DNA of 33,025 nucleotides from Candidatus Parcubacteria bacterium (GCA_018646705.1 JABGUG010000064.1:1-33025), one strand, 5' to 3'; counted from the first letter of the stretch, positions 14,352 to 22,124 are shown. A program made the numbers and translations. Notes: a model not told the origin generated them from the sequence alone.

Positions 14352-15344
14352 CTATGACTTACAAGCGTTTAGACAGCTTTCATAAGCACCGGTACCACAA
14401 TGGTCATAATAATTATCCCAACATGAATCATCGCAACCAGCTTCCATACCACAACCATAAAATAGATTAAATTTTGTACAAGCACCACGACAACTTAATA
14501 ATTGGTACATATGATCACCAGAATGTTTTACGCATTCTTCAACTATTTCTTGACCGCATTTTATCTGGCATAAATACATTTTACTATCACAACTTCCAAC
14601 TCCTTCTGGACGAGTTACTTGTCCGTGACCGTCTTCCATGCCTGGTTTTCCACCATATTCTTGTATCTGGGTTTCTCTTTTTAATTCAAGTACTGCTGGA
14701 GTTGTGGTGTCTGTGACGCCTAGTTCATTTAAATTAAGTGTTTTGTCAGGGCCTCTGTCAGGTAAGGTGGCGTTCTCTAATGCAGCTTTGTCTTGTTTGT
14801 CTGTCGCTTCAATCACTTTTGGATCTTTATCATATTCTTCAATTGTATATTGTGGTAAGTCTTCATATTCAGGAGTTGTAGTGTCTGTTAGTGTCAATCT
14901 ATCTCTTTTAATATTTAATTTCCCTTCCTCAGATTTTAAATCTATTAGTAATTCTTTTTTTATGTTATTAGTTTCTTCAAGTTTTATTTTTATTTTATCG
15001 AGCCATTCTTTTTTTATTTCCTCATCCTCTGTTTTTTTAGCAATGTTCATTGCTTTTTTTAATAATTTTTCAGAAGAACCTAAAATTTTTCCAACTAATT
15101 CTAGTTTTGATTTATTTAGCATTTCTTTAGCTTCAATTATTCTTTCTTCAGCTAGGTTTATAAATCTTTCTATTTTCTTTTCTTTACCAAAAGTAAAAAT
15201 ATTTTTAACACTTTCTCCAAATTTTTCAAAGGTATAAAAAGGGCTGTCTGGCATAACACCTGCTTTTTCTATTTTGTCTGTGGCTAGTGTAGGTGAGACA
15301 ATTAGAAAAAGTAGTAGTGAAATTATTATTAGTTTTTTAGTCAT
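14352..15344 (-). CDS. Secreted DUF5667-domain protein with cysteine-rich C-terminus
   Basis: A signal peptide (MTKKLIIISLLLFLIVSPTLA) is followed by a DUF5667 domain starting AGVMPDSPFYTFEKFGESV and then a helical AEERIIEAKEM coiled coil. This domain is common in CPR and other surface proteins; its role is unknown. An acidic linker has two similar TDTTTP segments (LTDTTTPEYEDL and VTDTTTPAVLEL). The last 80 residues are a cysteine-rich module (about 14 cysteines, for example CQIKCGQEIVEEC and CGMEAGCDDSC), probably disulfide-bonded outside the cell. The product is probably exported and wall- or surface-associated. Confidence 0.85.
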   Translation of the reverse strand: MTKKLIIISLLLFLIVSPTLATDKIEKAGVMPDSPFYTFEKFGESVKNIFTFGKEKKIERFINLAEERIIEAKEMLNKSKLELVGKILGSSEKLLKKAMNIAKKTEDEEIKKEWLDKIKIKLEETNNIKKELLIDLKSEEGKLNIKRDRLTLTDTTTPEYEDLPQYTIEEYDKDPKVIEATDKQDKAALENATLPDRGPDKTLNLNELGVTDTTTPAVLELKRETQIQEYGGKPGMEDGHGQVTRPEGVGSCDSKMYLCQIKCGQEIVEECVKHSGDHMYQLLSCRGACTKFNLFYGCGMEAGCDDSCWDNYYDHCGTGAYESCLNACKS

Positions 15345-15359
15345 AGGATATTTTTATTA

Positions 15360-15668
15360 TTATTTCTCTTTATTAATCCACTTTTTATCAAGTGCATCTT
15401 CGAGATCAATATCCATGAGATGTGCTATCACAACAGTCATCCCGAGTACGTCTGCAAGTTCTGCAGCAACTTGTTTTTTTGATTCTTCTTTTGATACATG
15501 TTTTATTGGTCTACTTTTCTTTCTGTCAGTAAGTATTGCTTCGGATAGTTCCCCAACTTCCTCAAAAAGTTTAAACAAAGCAAAATCTTCGTCTATTGTA
15601 ATCTTATGTTTCTTACCATATCTTACAAGATTTTGTACGAGTTTGTTTTGGAGTTCTGTGAATTGCAT
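15360..15668 (-). CDS. MazG-like nucleotide pyrophosphohydrolase
   Basis: The 102-residue all-helical protein has the MazG-type metal site: EEVGELSEA in the first helix pair and ELADVLGMTVVIAHL in the second. Enzymes of this group hydrolyse NTPs or dNTPs to monophosphate plus pyrophosphate and help clear aberrant nucleotides. It is a single-domain version, shorter than E. coli MazG. It lies 15 bp upstream of the DUF5667 gene, and a 105-bp structured repeat lies directly behind its start. Confidence 0.85.
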   Translation of the reverse strand: MQFTELQNKLVQNLVRYGKKHKITIDEDFALFKLFEEVGELSEAILTDRKKSRPIKHVSKEESKKQVAAELADVLGMTVVIAHLMDIDLEDALDKKWINKEK

Positions 15669-15686
15669 AGGTTGTTTTTATGTCGT

Positions 15687-15791
15687 GCAACCCATCCCCC
15701 AGCCCCTTCCCTTGAAAATGGGAAGGGGAGATTATTAAGCATCATTCCTCCCCATTTTTAAGGTGAGGTGCCCGAAGGGCGGAGGGGTTGC
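15687..15791. repeat. 105-bp cloverleaf-like structured repeat, copy 1
   Basis: The element begins GCAACCCATCCCCC and ends GGAGGGGTTGC, which pair as an outer stem. Inside are three hairpins: CCCCTTCCC with GGGAAGGGG, CCTCCCC with a weakened GGTGAGG partner, and GCCC-GAA-GGGC. It matches the copy at 24085-24189 in length and in most positions and fills the gap between the MazG-like and flavoprotein genes. Confidence 0.85.
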
Positions 15792-15794
15792 GTC

Positions 15795-17402
15795 TTAAAA
15801 AGTTGAAATTATAGCCTCACCAACTCTCATCCCATCAGCAGCAGAACTAACTATTCCACCAGCATACCCAGCACCTTCACCAGCTGGGTAGATTCCTGCG
15901 ATATTTGATTGCATGGTTTCCTTATCACGACTGATGCGGAGTGGGGAAGAGGATCGGGTTTCTATGGCAGTGAGTACTGCGTTTGCACTCGCAAAACCTT
16001 TTATTTTGTTGTCTAGTTTTGGTAGTGCTTCGCGTAAACTGTCTGCGACAAAATCTGGTAGACAATCATCAAGTGATGAGAGTGTAATACCTGGTTTGTA
16101 TGTTGGTTTTACATTTTTTATTTTATCAGACTTTTGTTTTTTCAAAAAATCTCCGACAAGTTGCACTGGCGCATGGTAATTACTTCCGCCAAGTTCAAAT
16201 GCTTTCTTTTCCCATTTTCTCTGAAATTCTATTCCTGCAAGTGGATGATCAGACCCAAAGTCATCACCATTTACATTTACCAGTAGCGCTGCATTGGAAT
16301 TTTCTCCATCTTGCGCATACTCACTCATACCATTGGTAATAACTTCATTTTCTCCAGAAGCAGATGGCATTACATATCCACCAGGGCACATGCAAAACGT
16401 ATATACACTACGATTGTTATCACTGTGAGCAACCAGTTTGTATTTTGCGGCTCCAAGCTTTTTTTCTTTGTAAAATTTATCGTACTGAGATTTGTTTATC
16501 ATCTCAGCCTTGTGTTCGATGCGCACACCAATAGCAAATGGTTTTTGTTCAATACTAATTTTTCGTTCATAAAGCATCTCATATGTATCGCGAGCACTAT
16601 AACCAATCGCTAACACAAGATGATTTGTTTCAATTTTTTCTTCATCATTTAACGTAATACTTTCAAGTTTGTCATCTTTGATACTAATATCAGTCAGCTC
16701 TGTATTAAATCTTACCTCACCACCAAGATCAATAATTTGCTTTCGAATGTTTTTTGCAACCTTACGAATCTTGTCTGTACCAATATGTGGTTTTGCATCC
16801 CATAGAATCGTGTCTGGCGCACCAGCATTTACAAACTCATCAAAAATATATTTAATACGTGGATTGGTAATAAGTGTATTCAATTTTCCATCAGAAAAAG
16901 TACCTGCACCACCTTCACCAAACTGAATGTTTGACTCAGTATTGAGCTCTCCCGTATTCATAAACTTTTCTACATCACGAATACGTGCATCTACATCTCC
17001 ACCACGATCTATCACAATTGGCTTTAGTCCTGCACGCGCAAGTAAGAGTGCAGAAAACATTCCTGCAGGACCAGTACCAACAACTACTGGACGTGTCTTA
17101 AATTTCTTTGTATCTACTTTTAATTCTTCATAAACATAAGGTTTTGTAATTTCAATTCTGTGATGTTTTGTATTTTGTTGAACAGTTTTGCTTTTCAGAA
17201 GTTTTGATTCGTCTTCTAGTTCAATCATGACTGAATAAACAAAAAATATCATCTGACGTTTTTTGCGAGAATCAATAGCGCGTTTAGTAATTTTGAAATC
17301 TTTTACCTCATCAACGTCTATTCCCAAAAGATCTGCAATTTTTTCCTGCAAATCATTTTTAGAATGGTCGATGGGGAGGGTTATTTGTTGGAGTGAGAGC
17401 AT
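15795..17402 (-). CDS. FAD-dependent oxidoreductase, COG2509-type
   Basis: The 535-residue flavoprotein has a leading domain of about 100 residues with an ACT/ferredoxin-like look. The Rossmann FAD site VVGTGPAGMFSALLLARAG follows at about residues 107-125, then the family signature FGEGGAGTFSDGKLNT and a second dinucleotide motif (ETNHLVLAIGYSARDTYEML). It ends with the FAD-closing GIYPAGEGAGYAGGIVSSAADG. Members of this family are uncharacterised dehydrogenases; the physiological substrate is unknown. It starts one base after the methyltransferase region ends at 17404, suggesting an operon. Confidence 0.92.
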   Translation of the reverse strand: MLSLQQITLPIDHSKNDLQEKIADLLGIDVDEVKDFKITKRAIDSRKKRQMIFFVYSVMIELEDESKLLKSKTVQQNTKHHRIEITKPYVYEELKVDTKKFKTRPVVVGTGPAGMFSALLLARAGLKPIVIDRGGDVDARIRDVEKFMNTGELNTESNIQFGEGGAGTFSDGKLNTLITNPRIKYIFDEFVNAGAPDTILWDAKPHIGTDKIRKVAKNIRKQIIDLGGEVRFNTELTDISIKDDKLESITLNDEEKIETNHLVLAIGYSARDTYEMLYERKISIEQKPFAIGVRIEHKAEMINKSQYDKFYKEKKLGAAKYKLVAHSDNNRSVYTFCMCPGGYVMPSASGENEVITNGMSEYAQDGENSNAALLVNVNGDDFGSDHPLAGIEFQRKWEKKAFELGGSNYHAPVQLVGDFLKKQKSDKIKNVKPTYKPGITLSSLDDCLPDFVADSLREALPKLDNKIKGFASANAVLTAIETRSSSPLRISRDKETMQSNIAGIYPAGEGAGYAGGIVSSAADGMRVGEAIISTF

Positions 17403-17403
17403 G

Positions 17404-18132
17404 TTATTTTAAAGTTAATTCAAAAAGATATTCATGTGCCATCCATTTTTTATTAGATTTAAATATTTTTATCTTACCAGCTTCATTTAGTTCTTTATAA
17501 AATTTAATATTATCTTCCACAAATTCTTTTGTCGGTCCACTATCAAAAGCAATGAGTTTTGTATTATAATTTTCAATCATCTTTTTTAATGTTTTGGTGT
17601 AATCAGTAACAGTATAGATAATTATATAAATTTTTGATTTATTATACATATAAGGCTTTGCCAAATCTAGAAATTCTAAAATTTGTTTGTTTCCGTCAGG
17701 TCCGCCATCAAAGCTTTCTGTTAATTGTTTTCCAATTGCCTTTTGATAATCTATATGAACAATTTCTTGAGGTAGATTAACTACAATGATATCGAATTTC
17801 TTTTTATAATCAGCAAAATATGATCCTTTTTGAAAATCAATATTAACTTTATTTTTTTTGGCATTTTGTTTTGCCAAGTTTAATGCGTCTGTATCATTAT
17901 CTGTAGCGGAGACATTTCCACCTAGTTTAGCTGCAAGAATTCCCAAAAATCCAGAACCTGTTCCAATATCAATAACTGTTTCTCCCGGATTGATTTTCAT
18001 GTTTTCAGCAAAAAATGATCCATGAGGAGAGGGTGGAAATGTATGTTCATTAATATCTAATTCAAAATCAATATTTTGAATATTATATTTTCGGGTTTCT
18101 GGTTTTTTTACAAAATGTAATATTCTGGTCAT
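17404..18132 (-). CDS. Class I SAM-dependent methyltransferase
   Basis: The protein has SAM-binding motif I (VIDIGTGSGFLGILAAKLG, about residues 48-66), an acidic motif II (SATDNDTDALNLAKQNA), and motif IV VVNLPQE near residue 117. The motif IV position matches the NPPY of N5-glutamine and N6-adenine methyltransferases such as PrmC, but it is changed to NLPQ, so the target may differ. The C-terminal half has an aromatic and lysine-rich ending WMAHEYLFEL. The ATG at 18132 is preferred to an upstream frame-open start at 18213, which would lie inside the neighbouring gene. Confidence 0.82.
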   Translation of the reverse strand: MTRILHFVKKPETRKYNIQNIDFELDINEHTFPPSPHGSFFAENMKINPGETVIDIGTGSGFLGILAAKLGGNVSATDNDTDALNLAKQNAKKNKVNIDFQKGSYFADYKKKFDIIVVNLPQEIVHIDYQKAIGKQLTESFDGGPDGNKQILEFLDLAKPYMYNKSKIYIIIYTVTDYTKTLKKMIENYNTKLIAFDSGPTKEFVEDNIKFYKELNEAGKIKIFKSNKKWMAHEYLFELTLK

Positions 18133-18137
18133 ATTTT

Positions 18138-18761
18138 TTAGAGAAAAAGAAATGTATTTTTTATTTCTTCTTTTGTTTTTCCGGAAAGTTGTTCTAAAAA
18201 TTTTTTCACACAATTCTGTGCCTCTTTTAATTTCTCCGGAGTAAAATATTCATACTCAGGTTCTTTCATTGAAGTTAGATGGATTTTATTTCTATGTTCT
18301 CTTACGAAATGTGCTACAGAGGCGTACTCCTTGCCAAATATCTTATTTTTCTCAGCTATATTTATCATCCATGAAAAATCACTTCGTCTTTTTAGTTCTC
18401 CTTTCGAGAGTTCTTCGACTGAAGTTTTTATTCTTTTTTGATCATGTAATGTTATATATTTTTTTAAAGAACCCATCTCTTTCCATTCTTTACCAAAGTC
18501 AATATTACTAGAAAAAGAATATAATAAAGAAAAAGTAAAACATTCTAAAAGTGAACCCAAAATCATTATTTGATTTTTAATAAATGATTTTTCAATAGAT
18601 CTATTTATATCGTAGCTGTTGTTTAACTCATTTAGAAAATCCAGATACTGTAAATTATATGCAGCATTTCTTTTCATTATATGATCTGGAATAAAATTGA
18701 GGAATTCCAAACACCTACTGATGGTTATAACTCCTACGATATTAAATTTATCTTTGTTCAT
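18138..18761 (-). CDS. Hypothetical helical protein with a HEPN-like RxxxxH motif
   Basis: The 207-residue product is predicted all-helical and lacks a signal peptide. Near residue 160 it has HFVREHRNKIH, which resembles the R-x4-6-H catalytic motif of HEPN-family RNases and nucleotidyltransferase partners. The remainder (for example ILGSLLECFTFSLLYSFSS) is not recognised, so this is a motif-level resemblance only. No nucleotidyltransferase partner is adjacent; it sits between a methyltransferase and a small membrane protein. Confidence 0.65.
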   Translation of the reverse strand: MNKDKFNIVGVITISRCLEFLNFIPDHIMKRNAAYNLQYLDFLNELNNSYDINRSIEKSFIKNQIMILGSLLECFTFSLLYSFSSNIDFGKEWKEMGSLKKYITLHDQKRIKTSVEELSKGELKRRSDFSWMINIAEKNKIFGKEYASVAHFVREHRNKIHLTSMKEPEYEYFTPEKLKEAQNCVKKFLEQLSGKTKEEIKNTFLFL

Positions 18762-18764
18762 ATT

Positions 18765-19208
18765 TTATTTAGTGATAACCATCTTAATTTCTTTCACCAA
18801 TCCCTCAACCTCATCACTCCCAATCCTATATTTCTTCCCAGAAGTCATTTCAATTTCTAATACATCCCATCCAGAAACATTGAAAATCCACATGCCTGTG
18901 GGAATCCAATATCGGATGCCCCAGCCGTGATACCATTTATGCTTTTCTGTTTTTGCTGAAACTATTTCTGATAGTTTGAATTTTTTTTGAAATATTCCAT
19001 AACCAAACTTGATACGTAAATATTCACCGTCAATCATTACCGTGAGAGTGCCAAAAGATGCAATTATGAAGAGAATGAAAATCATGAAGGCGAGAATACC
19101 GAGATTCATTTCTTCTCCACCGGCTACAAAAATTCCTGCAAAGAGAATTGCGGTGAGGGCAAAGACAAATATCATGAGACGTCCTATTTGTGTGTGATTG
19201 TATTGCAT
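18765..19208 (-). CDS. Small membrane protein with PH-like domain
   Basis: The 147-residue product has two hydrophobic helices (about residues 10-29 and 36-57), followed by a soluble domain of about 85 residues rich in beta strands (LRIKFGYGIFQKKFKLSEI, then VLEIEMTSGKKYRIGS). This resembles the bacterial PH-domain layout of membrane-anchored proteins, but the match is only by pattern. It lies 1 bp downstream of the 104-residue membrane protein gene, suggesting joint expression. Function unknown. Confidence 0.7.
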   Translation of the reverse strand: MQYNHTQIGRLMIFVFALTAILFAGIFVAGGEEMNLGILAFMIFILFIIASFGTLTVMIDGEYLRIKFGYGIFQKKFKLSEIVSAKTEKHKWYHGWGIRYWIPTGMWIFNVSGWDVLEIEMTSGKKYRIGSDEVEGLVKEIKMVITK

Positions 19209-19209
19209 A

Positions 19210-19524
19210 TTATTTCTTTATTATTTTTATACCTTTAATCCCAAAAAACGATAAAATCAAAATTATTATTTTTAAAATATAGTGATTATTAATATTTAAA
19301 AAATCTGCGGTCATTGGTGTAATACTGCCGACGAGTAAATGAGATAAAATGCCGATTGGCAGAGTAAGAAATAGCCAATTTTTTTTTGGAATATCTAGTC
19401 TTATTTTTAGAAATAATTTTGAAAGCAGGGGGGAAAGCAAGTAAATCCCGAGGAAAGATACGACAAAATCAAATACAGCATAGTCTAGTATTCGGAATTG
19501 TCGTAAGAACTCTAATGTGGACAT
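19210..19524 (-). CDS. Hypothetical polytopic membrane protein
   Basis: The 104-residue protein consists of three or four hydrophobic segments (VFDFVVSFLGIYLLSPLL, LFLTLPIGILSHLLVGSI, ILKIIILILSFFGIKGI) joined by short charged loops. No family is recognised. It is the first gene of a minus-strand run and diverges from the plus-strand island D promoter at 19584. Confidence 0.7.
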   Translation of the reverse strand: MSTLEFLRQFRILDYAVFDFVVSFLGIYLLSPLLSKLFLKIRLDIPKKNWLFLTLPIGILSHLLVGSITPMTADFLNINNHYILKIIILILSFFGIKGIKIIKK

Positions 19525-19583
19525 ATTTTTTATTTATATCACTCCAATTTTATCTCTATTAAGCCCAAAAGTCAATGAAAATG

Positions 19584-19612
19584 TTGACAGCGGTTATCTT
19601 TTTTGTTAAGTT
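19584..19612 (+). promoter_or_regulatory. Sigma70-type promoter of island D
   Basis: TTGACA (19584-19589), exactly 17 bp, then TAAGTT (19607-19612), with TG at 19604-19606 giving an extended -10. The expected start is near 19619, about 22 nt before the first island gene. The predicted leader begins with the small hairpin TTAG-AAAT-CTAA. It lies at the boundary between A+T-rich host DNA and G+C-rich island DNA. Confidence 0.75.
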
Positions 19613-19640
19613 CAATTAGAAATCTAATCGAGGTTCTTCG

Positions 19641-19880
19641 GTGGAAATGCAAACAGCCGCGGAAATTCGCAGTACCATAGTCCGTTGCTTATCTAGGAGC
19701 AACAGCGTCGATCTCGTCACAGAAGAGATGGAGACCGTCAGACTTCTTGCCGGAACTTTTTCCATCTGTCCGAGGTCGGAAAAGGTAATCGGTAAGACGA
19801 CCGTCGACGGGGAAGATCTCGAGCTCTGTCTGGCCAACCTAATGTCTTCCAAAGAGATATCGCGTTTCGCGACGAGCTGA
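19641..19880 (+). CDS. ORFan small protein, first gene of GC-rich island D
   Basis: The 79-residue product starts at GTG (MEMQTAAEIRS), with GAGG about 7 bp upstream as ribosome binding site; an ATG two codons later is the alternative. It is mixed helical, with three cysteines and no signal peptide, transmembrane segment or recognised domain. Codons end largely in G or C, unlike flanking host genes. It is followed by a second island gene at 19932 and a terminator at 20216, so the island looks like a short operon driven by the promoter at 19584. Confidence 0.6.
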   Translation: MEMQTAAEIRSTIVRCLSRSNSVDLVTEEMETVRLLAGTFSICPRSEKVIGKTTVDGEDLELCLANLMSSKEISRFATS

Positions 19881-19931
19881 AGAAACAAAACGATCCGCGT
19901 TTCGTGGATCGTGCAACCTTGAGGTGCTGAA

Positions 19932-20111
19932 GTGACAGATTCGAGTACGATCCATAGCCAGCCCAGCCACCTTCAGAGGGCTCGAGAGATCCTCGAGCGG
20001 GATGGTATGATCAGATGGCTCAAGTTCAGGATCGGGATTTCCTTCGATCTCGACAAGATCCGCCAGCTCGGTAGCGAGCTGTTTTCGCTCGAATATGAGT
20101 CATTGTTGTGA
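19932..20111 (+). CDS. ORFan small protein, second gene of GC-rich island D
   Basis: This GTG-started frame of 59 codons follows GAGGTG (19921-19926). By hand count, 42 of the 59 codons end in G or C, supporting it as coding. The product, from MTDSSTIHSQPSHLQRAREI to LGSELFSLEYESLL, reads as helical and charged with no signal peptide or known motif. It continues the island operon 51 bp after the first gene. Function unknown. Confidence 0.5.
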   Translation: MTDSSTIHSQPSHLQRAREILERDGMIRWLKFRIGISFDLDKIRQLGSELFSLEYESLL

Positions 20112-20151
20112 GAGCCCAGAACACCGCCCGCCAAACACGGGCAAGGAGGTT

Positions 20152-20295
20152 ATGATGCACAATCGTGCACCGCCCCGACGCAAACGTTCTTCACGCGCGC
20201 GACGTCGGGGAGAACAAAAAGCAGTCCATAAGTGGACTGCTTTTTGTTTGATAGAAAATATTTTATATTTATTTTGCAATGGAAACTATGAGTAG
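20152..20295 (+). CDS. Possible short arginine-rich peptide gene, end of island D
   Basis: A strong Shine-Dalgarno AAGGAGG (20143-20149) lies 2 bp before the ATG pair at 20152; the second ATG gives better spacing. The first residues are very basic (NRAPPRRKRSSRARRRGEQK). The frame then reads straight through the terminator hairpin at 20216-20245 and into host DNA, so the C-terminal part is doubtful. The ribosome binding site is the main support. Confidence 0.3.
   Translation: MMHNRAPPRRKRSSRARRRGEQKAVHKWTAFCLIENILYLFCNGNYE
20216..20245 (+). terminator. Terminator of island D
   Basis: A perfect 13-bp stem (20216-20228 with 20233-20245) with loop TAAG and flanking A5/T5 runs can stop transcription in both directions, here island D (plus) and the small membrane protein gene (minus). 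Confidence 0.9.
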
Positions 20296-20484
20296 CAATA
20301 TTGAAATAATAATAAATATACCACCTATATAAAAATAAGATTTTAGACCTCGGTTTGGATCATACTTGATATGAAGTTTTTTTAGCAGGTATGTTTGAAA
20401 TTTGTAGATTTTTTTTGGAAAAAGAATCATGAGTAAACCCGCGATGAGGAATATTCCTGCTCGGATTGCAAATAGTTTATCCAT
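20269..20484 (-). CDS. Small two-helix membrane protein
   Basis: The 71-residue product has two hydrophobic helices (IRAGIFLIAGLLMILF and YFYIGGIFIIISILLLIVSI) separated by a basic loop (KKIYKFQTYLLKKLHIKYD). No family is recognised. It starts 18 bp after the DUF4239-like gene stop and is likely cotranscribed with it. Confidence 0.65.
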   Translation of the reverse strand: MDKLFAIRAGIFLIAGLLMILFPKKIYKFQTYLLKKLHIKYDPNRGLKSYFYIGGIFIIISILLLIVSIAK

Positions 20485-20502
20485 ACATTTTTGTTATGTA
20501 TA

Positions 20503-21225
20503 TTATTTTTTTCCACTAAAAATATCAAGTATGTCTTGGGCTGACTCTTCACCAATTGTTTTTTCAAAAAAATCAAGACGATCAAATTTCTTGAGTAGAA
20601 CAAAAACAAATATTATAGAACTCGCAAATGCTCCTTTGAGTAGAGAGGCGTATACCAGCCCTTGTGTTGGCATCATTGATAATGAAAGGAAGAGTACCGC
20701 AGCAAGAAAATAAAGAAGAATCCATTGAAATTGAGGAATGCGTTCTTTGTGTAGAGCAATCATGCTTTTTCTAATCTGTTGCAATATCAAGAGGCCTGCC
20801 ATGATACGATTTATTGCAGCATGACCCAAAGAAGGTAATTTTTTCTCTCCTACGGTTTTTTCTAATAAATTATGTACATCAGTCAAAGTAGTAGATTTAT
20901 GTGTAAAATTATAATCCCAAGCTTGGTTTTTTAATATTTGTTTATAATGTTTTTCAATTATTTTCTTGATTTTTTCTTGAGCTTCTTTGCCTAAGTGTCT
21001 AGTTTGACGATAAAGGCTAGACATAATTCCATCAAATTCTGTTATTCTGTCTCGTATGTCACTATAGCGACTACCTTGTCGTGATATAAAGAATCCAGTA
21101 AAAATAGAAAATAAAAATGTAGATATAGTGAGAAGAGTTTTGTAATAATCTAAATATCCAAAAGGAATATAAAAATATAAAATAGATAAAAATATAAAAA
21201 TAAAAGGCGTGAGATAAAATGTCAT
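20503..21225 (-). CDS. DUF4239-like (bestrophin-like) membrane protein
   Basis: The 240-residue product has two N-terminal hydrophobic segments (about residues 4-22 and 28-47), a helical cytoplasmic middle (SRQGSRYSDIRDRITEFDGI to QAWDYNF), and two C-terminal membrane helices (WILLYFLAAVLFLSLSM and GAFASSIIFVFVLLKKF). The 2+2 layout with a polar helical centre resembles the DUF4239/bestrophin-like group. Transport function is not proven. It is the first gene of a minus-strand pair; the island C terminator lies about 70 bp upstream. Confidence 0.72.
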   Translation of the reverse strand: MTFYLTPFIFIFLSILYFYIPFGYLDYYKTLLTISTFLFSIFTGFFISRQGSRYSDIRDRITEFDGIMSSLYRQTRHLGKEAQEKIKKIIEKHYKQILKNQAWDYNFTHKSTTLTDVHNLLEKTVGEKKLPSLGHAAINRIMAGLLILQQIRKSMIALHKERIPQFQWILLYFLAAVLFLSLSMMPTQGLVYASLLKGAFASSIIFVFVLLKKFDRLDFFEKTIGEESAQDILDIFSGKK

Positions 21226-21295
21226 AGATTAATAGATTATTTTATTATACAAGTATAATATACCATGCAATAGGGGACAATTCAATTAAAAAAGA

Positions 21296-21324
21296 AAAAG
21301 CAACTCTTATTAAGAGTTGCTTTT
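21296..21324 (-). terminator. Terminator of island C
   Basis: AAAAGCAACTCTTA (21296-21309) pairs perfectly with 21311-21324, in practice a 12-bp stem with a 5-nt loop, with flanking A and T runs. It ends the minus-strand island transcript that begins at the 22084 promoter. Confidence 0.85.
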
Positions 21325-21381
21325 GCAAGTCCCCAACGATCGGTGCGACTGCGGTTGATAGTTGGGGGCCTCCTTGCGAGC

Positions 21382-22023
21382 CTACTTGCCGGGAGGCTCA
21401 GTGTGTTCGGTGTGTTTGAGGTGCTCGGTCCGCTGGATGATCTCGCATTCTTCTTGCGAGAACCGATTACACTTCGGTCGTTCTGGCACGATGTGCTCGG
21501 AGTTCCATCCGTTGGCACACACGAACGTGAATGTCGCCGGGTACGGCCTACCCGGGTAACGGGTGGTCCAGAAAGGGATTAGCCTTTCTCCGCATGCGGC
21601 GATCTCTTCTGCCACGATGATTTCCTCAGTAGTGCGGCAGTGCTCACAGGGCTCATGCGCGGCGTGTTCGGTGTTTCGTATGTCTATGCAGGAGTTCAGA
21701 TCCCGGGTATTGCACCGGGGTGGATCCATCTGCAATTCCCAGTCATTGTCGTTGATGCAGACGAAACGCTCCTCTCCACGGGGTATGTTTACAAAGCCGG
21801 ACGCCCATCCGTGTTTCTTGTATCCATACATTGCGCATAGCTCGGTCTCTTCGGCCTCGGCGATCTCCTCGAGAGATCGGCAGTCGCAGGAGGGTCCTGT
21901 CGGTTGGAGGTTTTCCGAAGGTGCCGCCACGAGGGTGACGAGCAAGACCGATCCGATCAACAGACCGAAGGTTAGGTAGACAGTCCCTTTGCTGCATTTA
22001 CGGTAGTTCTCTCGTATCTTCAC
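21382..22023 (-). CDS. ORFan membrane-anchored protein with duplicated cysteine-rich domain, island C
   Basis: The product (about 213 residues) has a basic N-terminus, one hydrophobic segment (GTVYLTFGLLIGSVLLVTLV) acting as signal anchor or signal peptide, and then two tandem copies of a cysteine-rich unit. Both share C-x-CR-x2-EEI-x2-AEE, FVC-x-N-x-W, P-x-CN and a final TEH; the second runs from CEHCRTTEEI to the C-terminus. The GTG at 22023 is preferred because AGGTGA lies 5 bp ahead; GTG at 22032 is the alternative. G/C-ending codons contrast with neighbours. Probably extracytoplasmic and disulfide-bonded. I recognise no family. Confidence 0.7.
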   Translation of the reverse strand: MKIRENYRKCSKGTVYLTFGLLIGSVLLVTLVAAPSENLQPTGPSCDCRSLEEIAEAEETELCAMYGYKKHGWASGFVNIPRGEERFVCINDNDWELQMDPPRCNTRDLNSCIDIRNTEHAAHEPCEHCRTTEEIIVAEEIAACGERLIPFWTTRYPGRPYPATFTFVCANGWNSEHIVPERPKCNRFSQEECEIIQRTEHLKHTEHTEPPGK

Positions 22024-22055
22024 TAGGGTCACCTAAAGTGAGGGTTTCAGTAATA

Positions 22056-22084
22056 TATTTATCATAAAAGAAGAGGTTTGTCAA
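22056..22084 (-). promoter_or_regulatory. Sigma70-type promoter of island C
   Basis: On the minus strand TTGACA (22079-22084), 17 bp, TAAATA (22056-22061), with TG just before the -10. The first 24 bases closely resemble the island E promoter: TTGACAAACCTCTTCTTTTA here and TTGACAAACACCTCTTTTTA there. The expected start is about 26 nt before the GTG. Confidence 0.8.
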
Positions 22085-22124
22085 TCATGGTTAATAAAGG
22101 AATAACAAGTAAGGAGTAAGAAAT

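Noticed and set aside
14638-15237. Plus-strand 199-codon serine-rich frame
   Set aside because: Antisense to the DUF5667 gene, which has a signal peptide and a known domain.
21743-21997. Second minus-strand frame in island C
   Set aside because: Overlaps the duplicated-domain gene in another phase, arginine-rich reading of GC-rich codons, no ribosome binding site.
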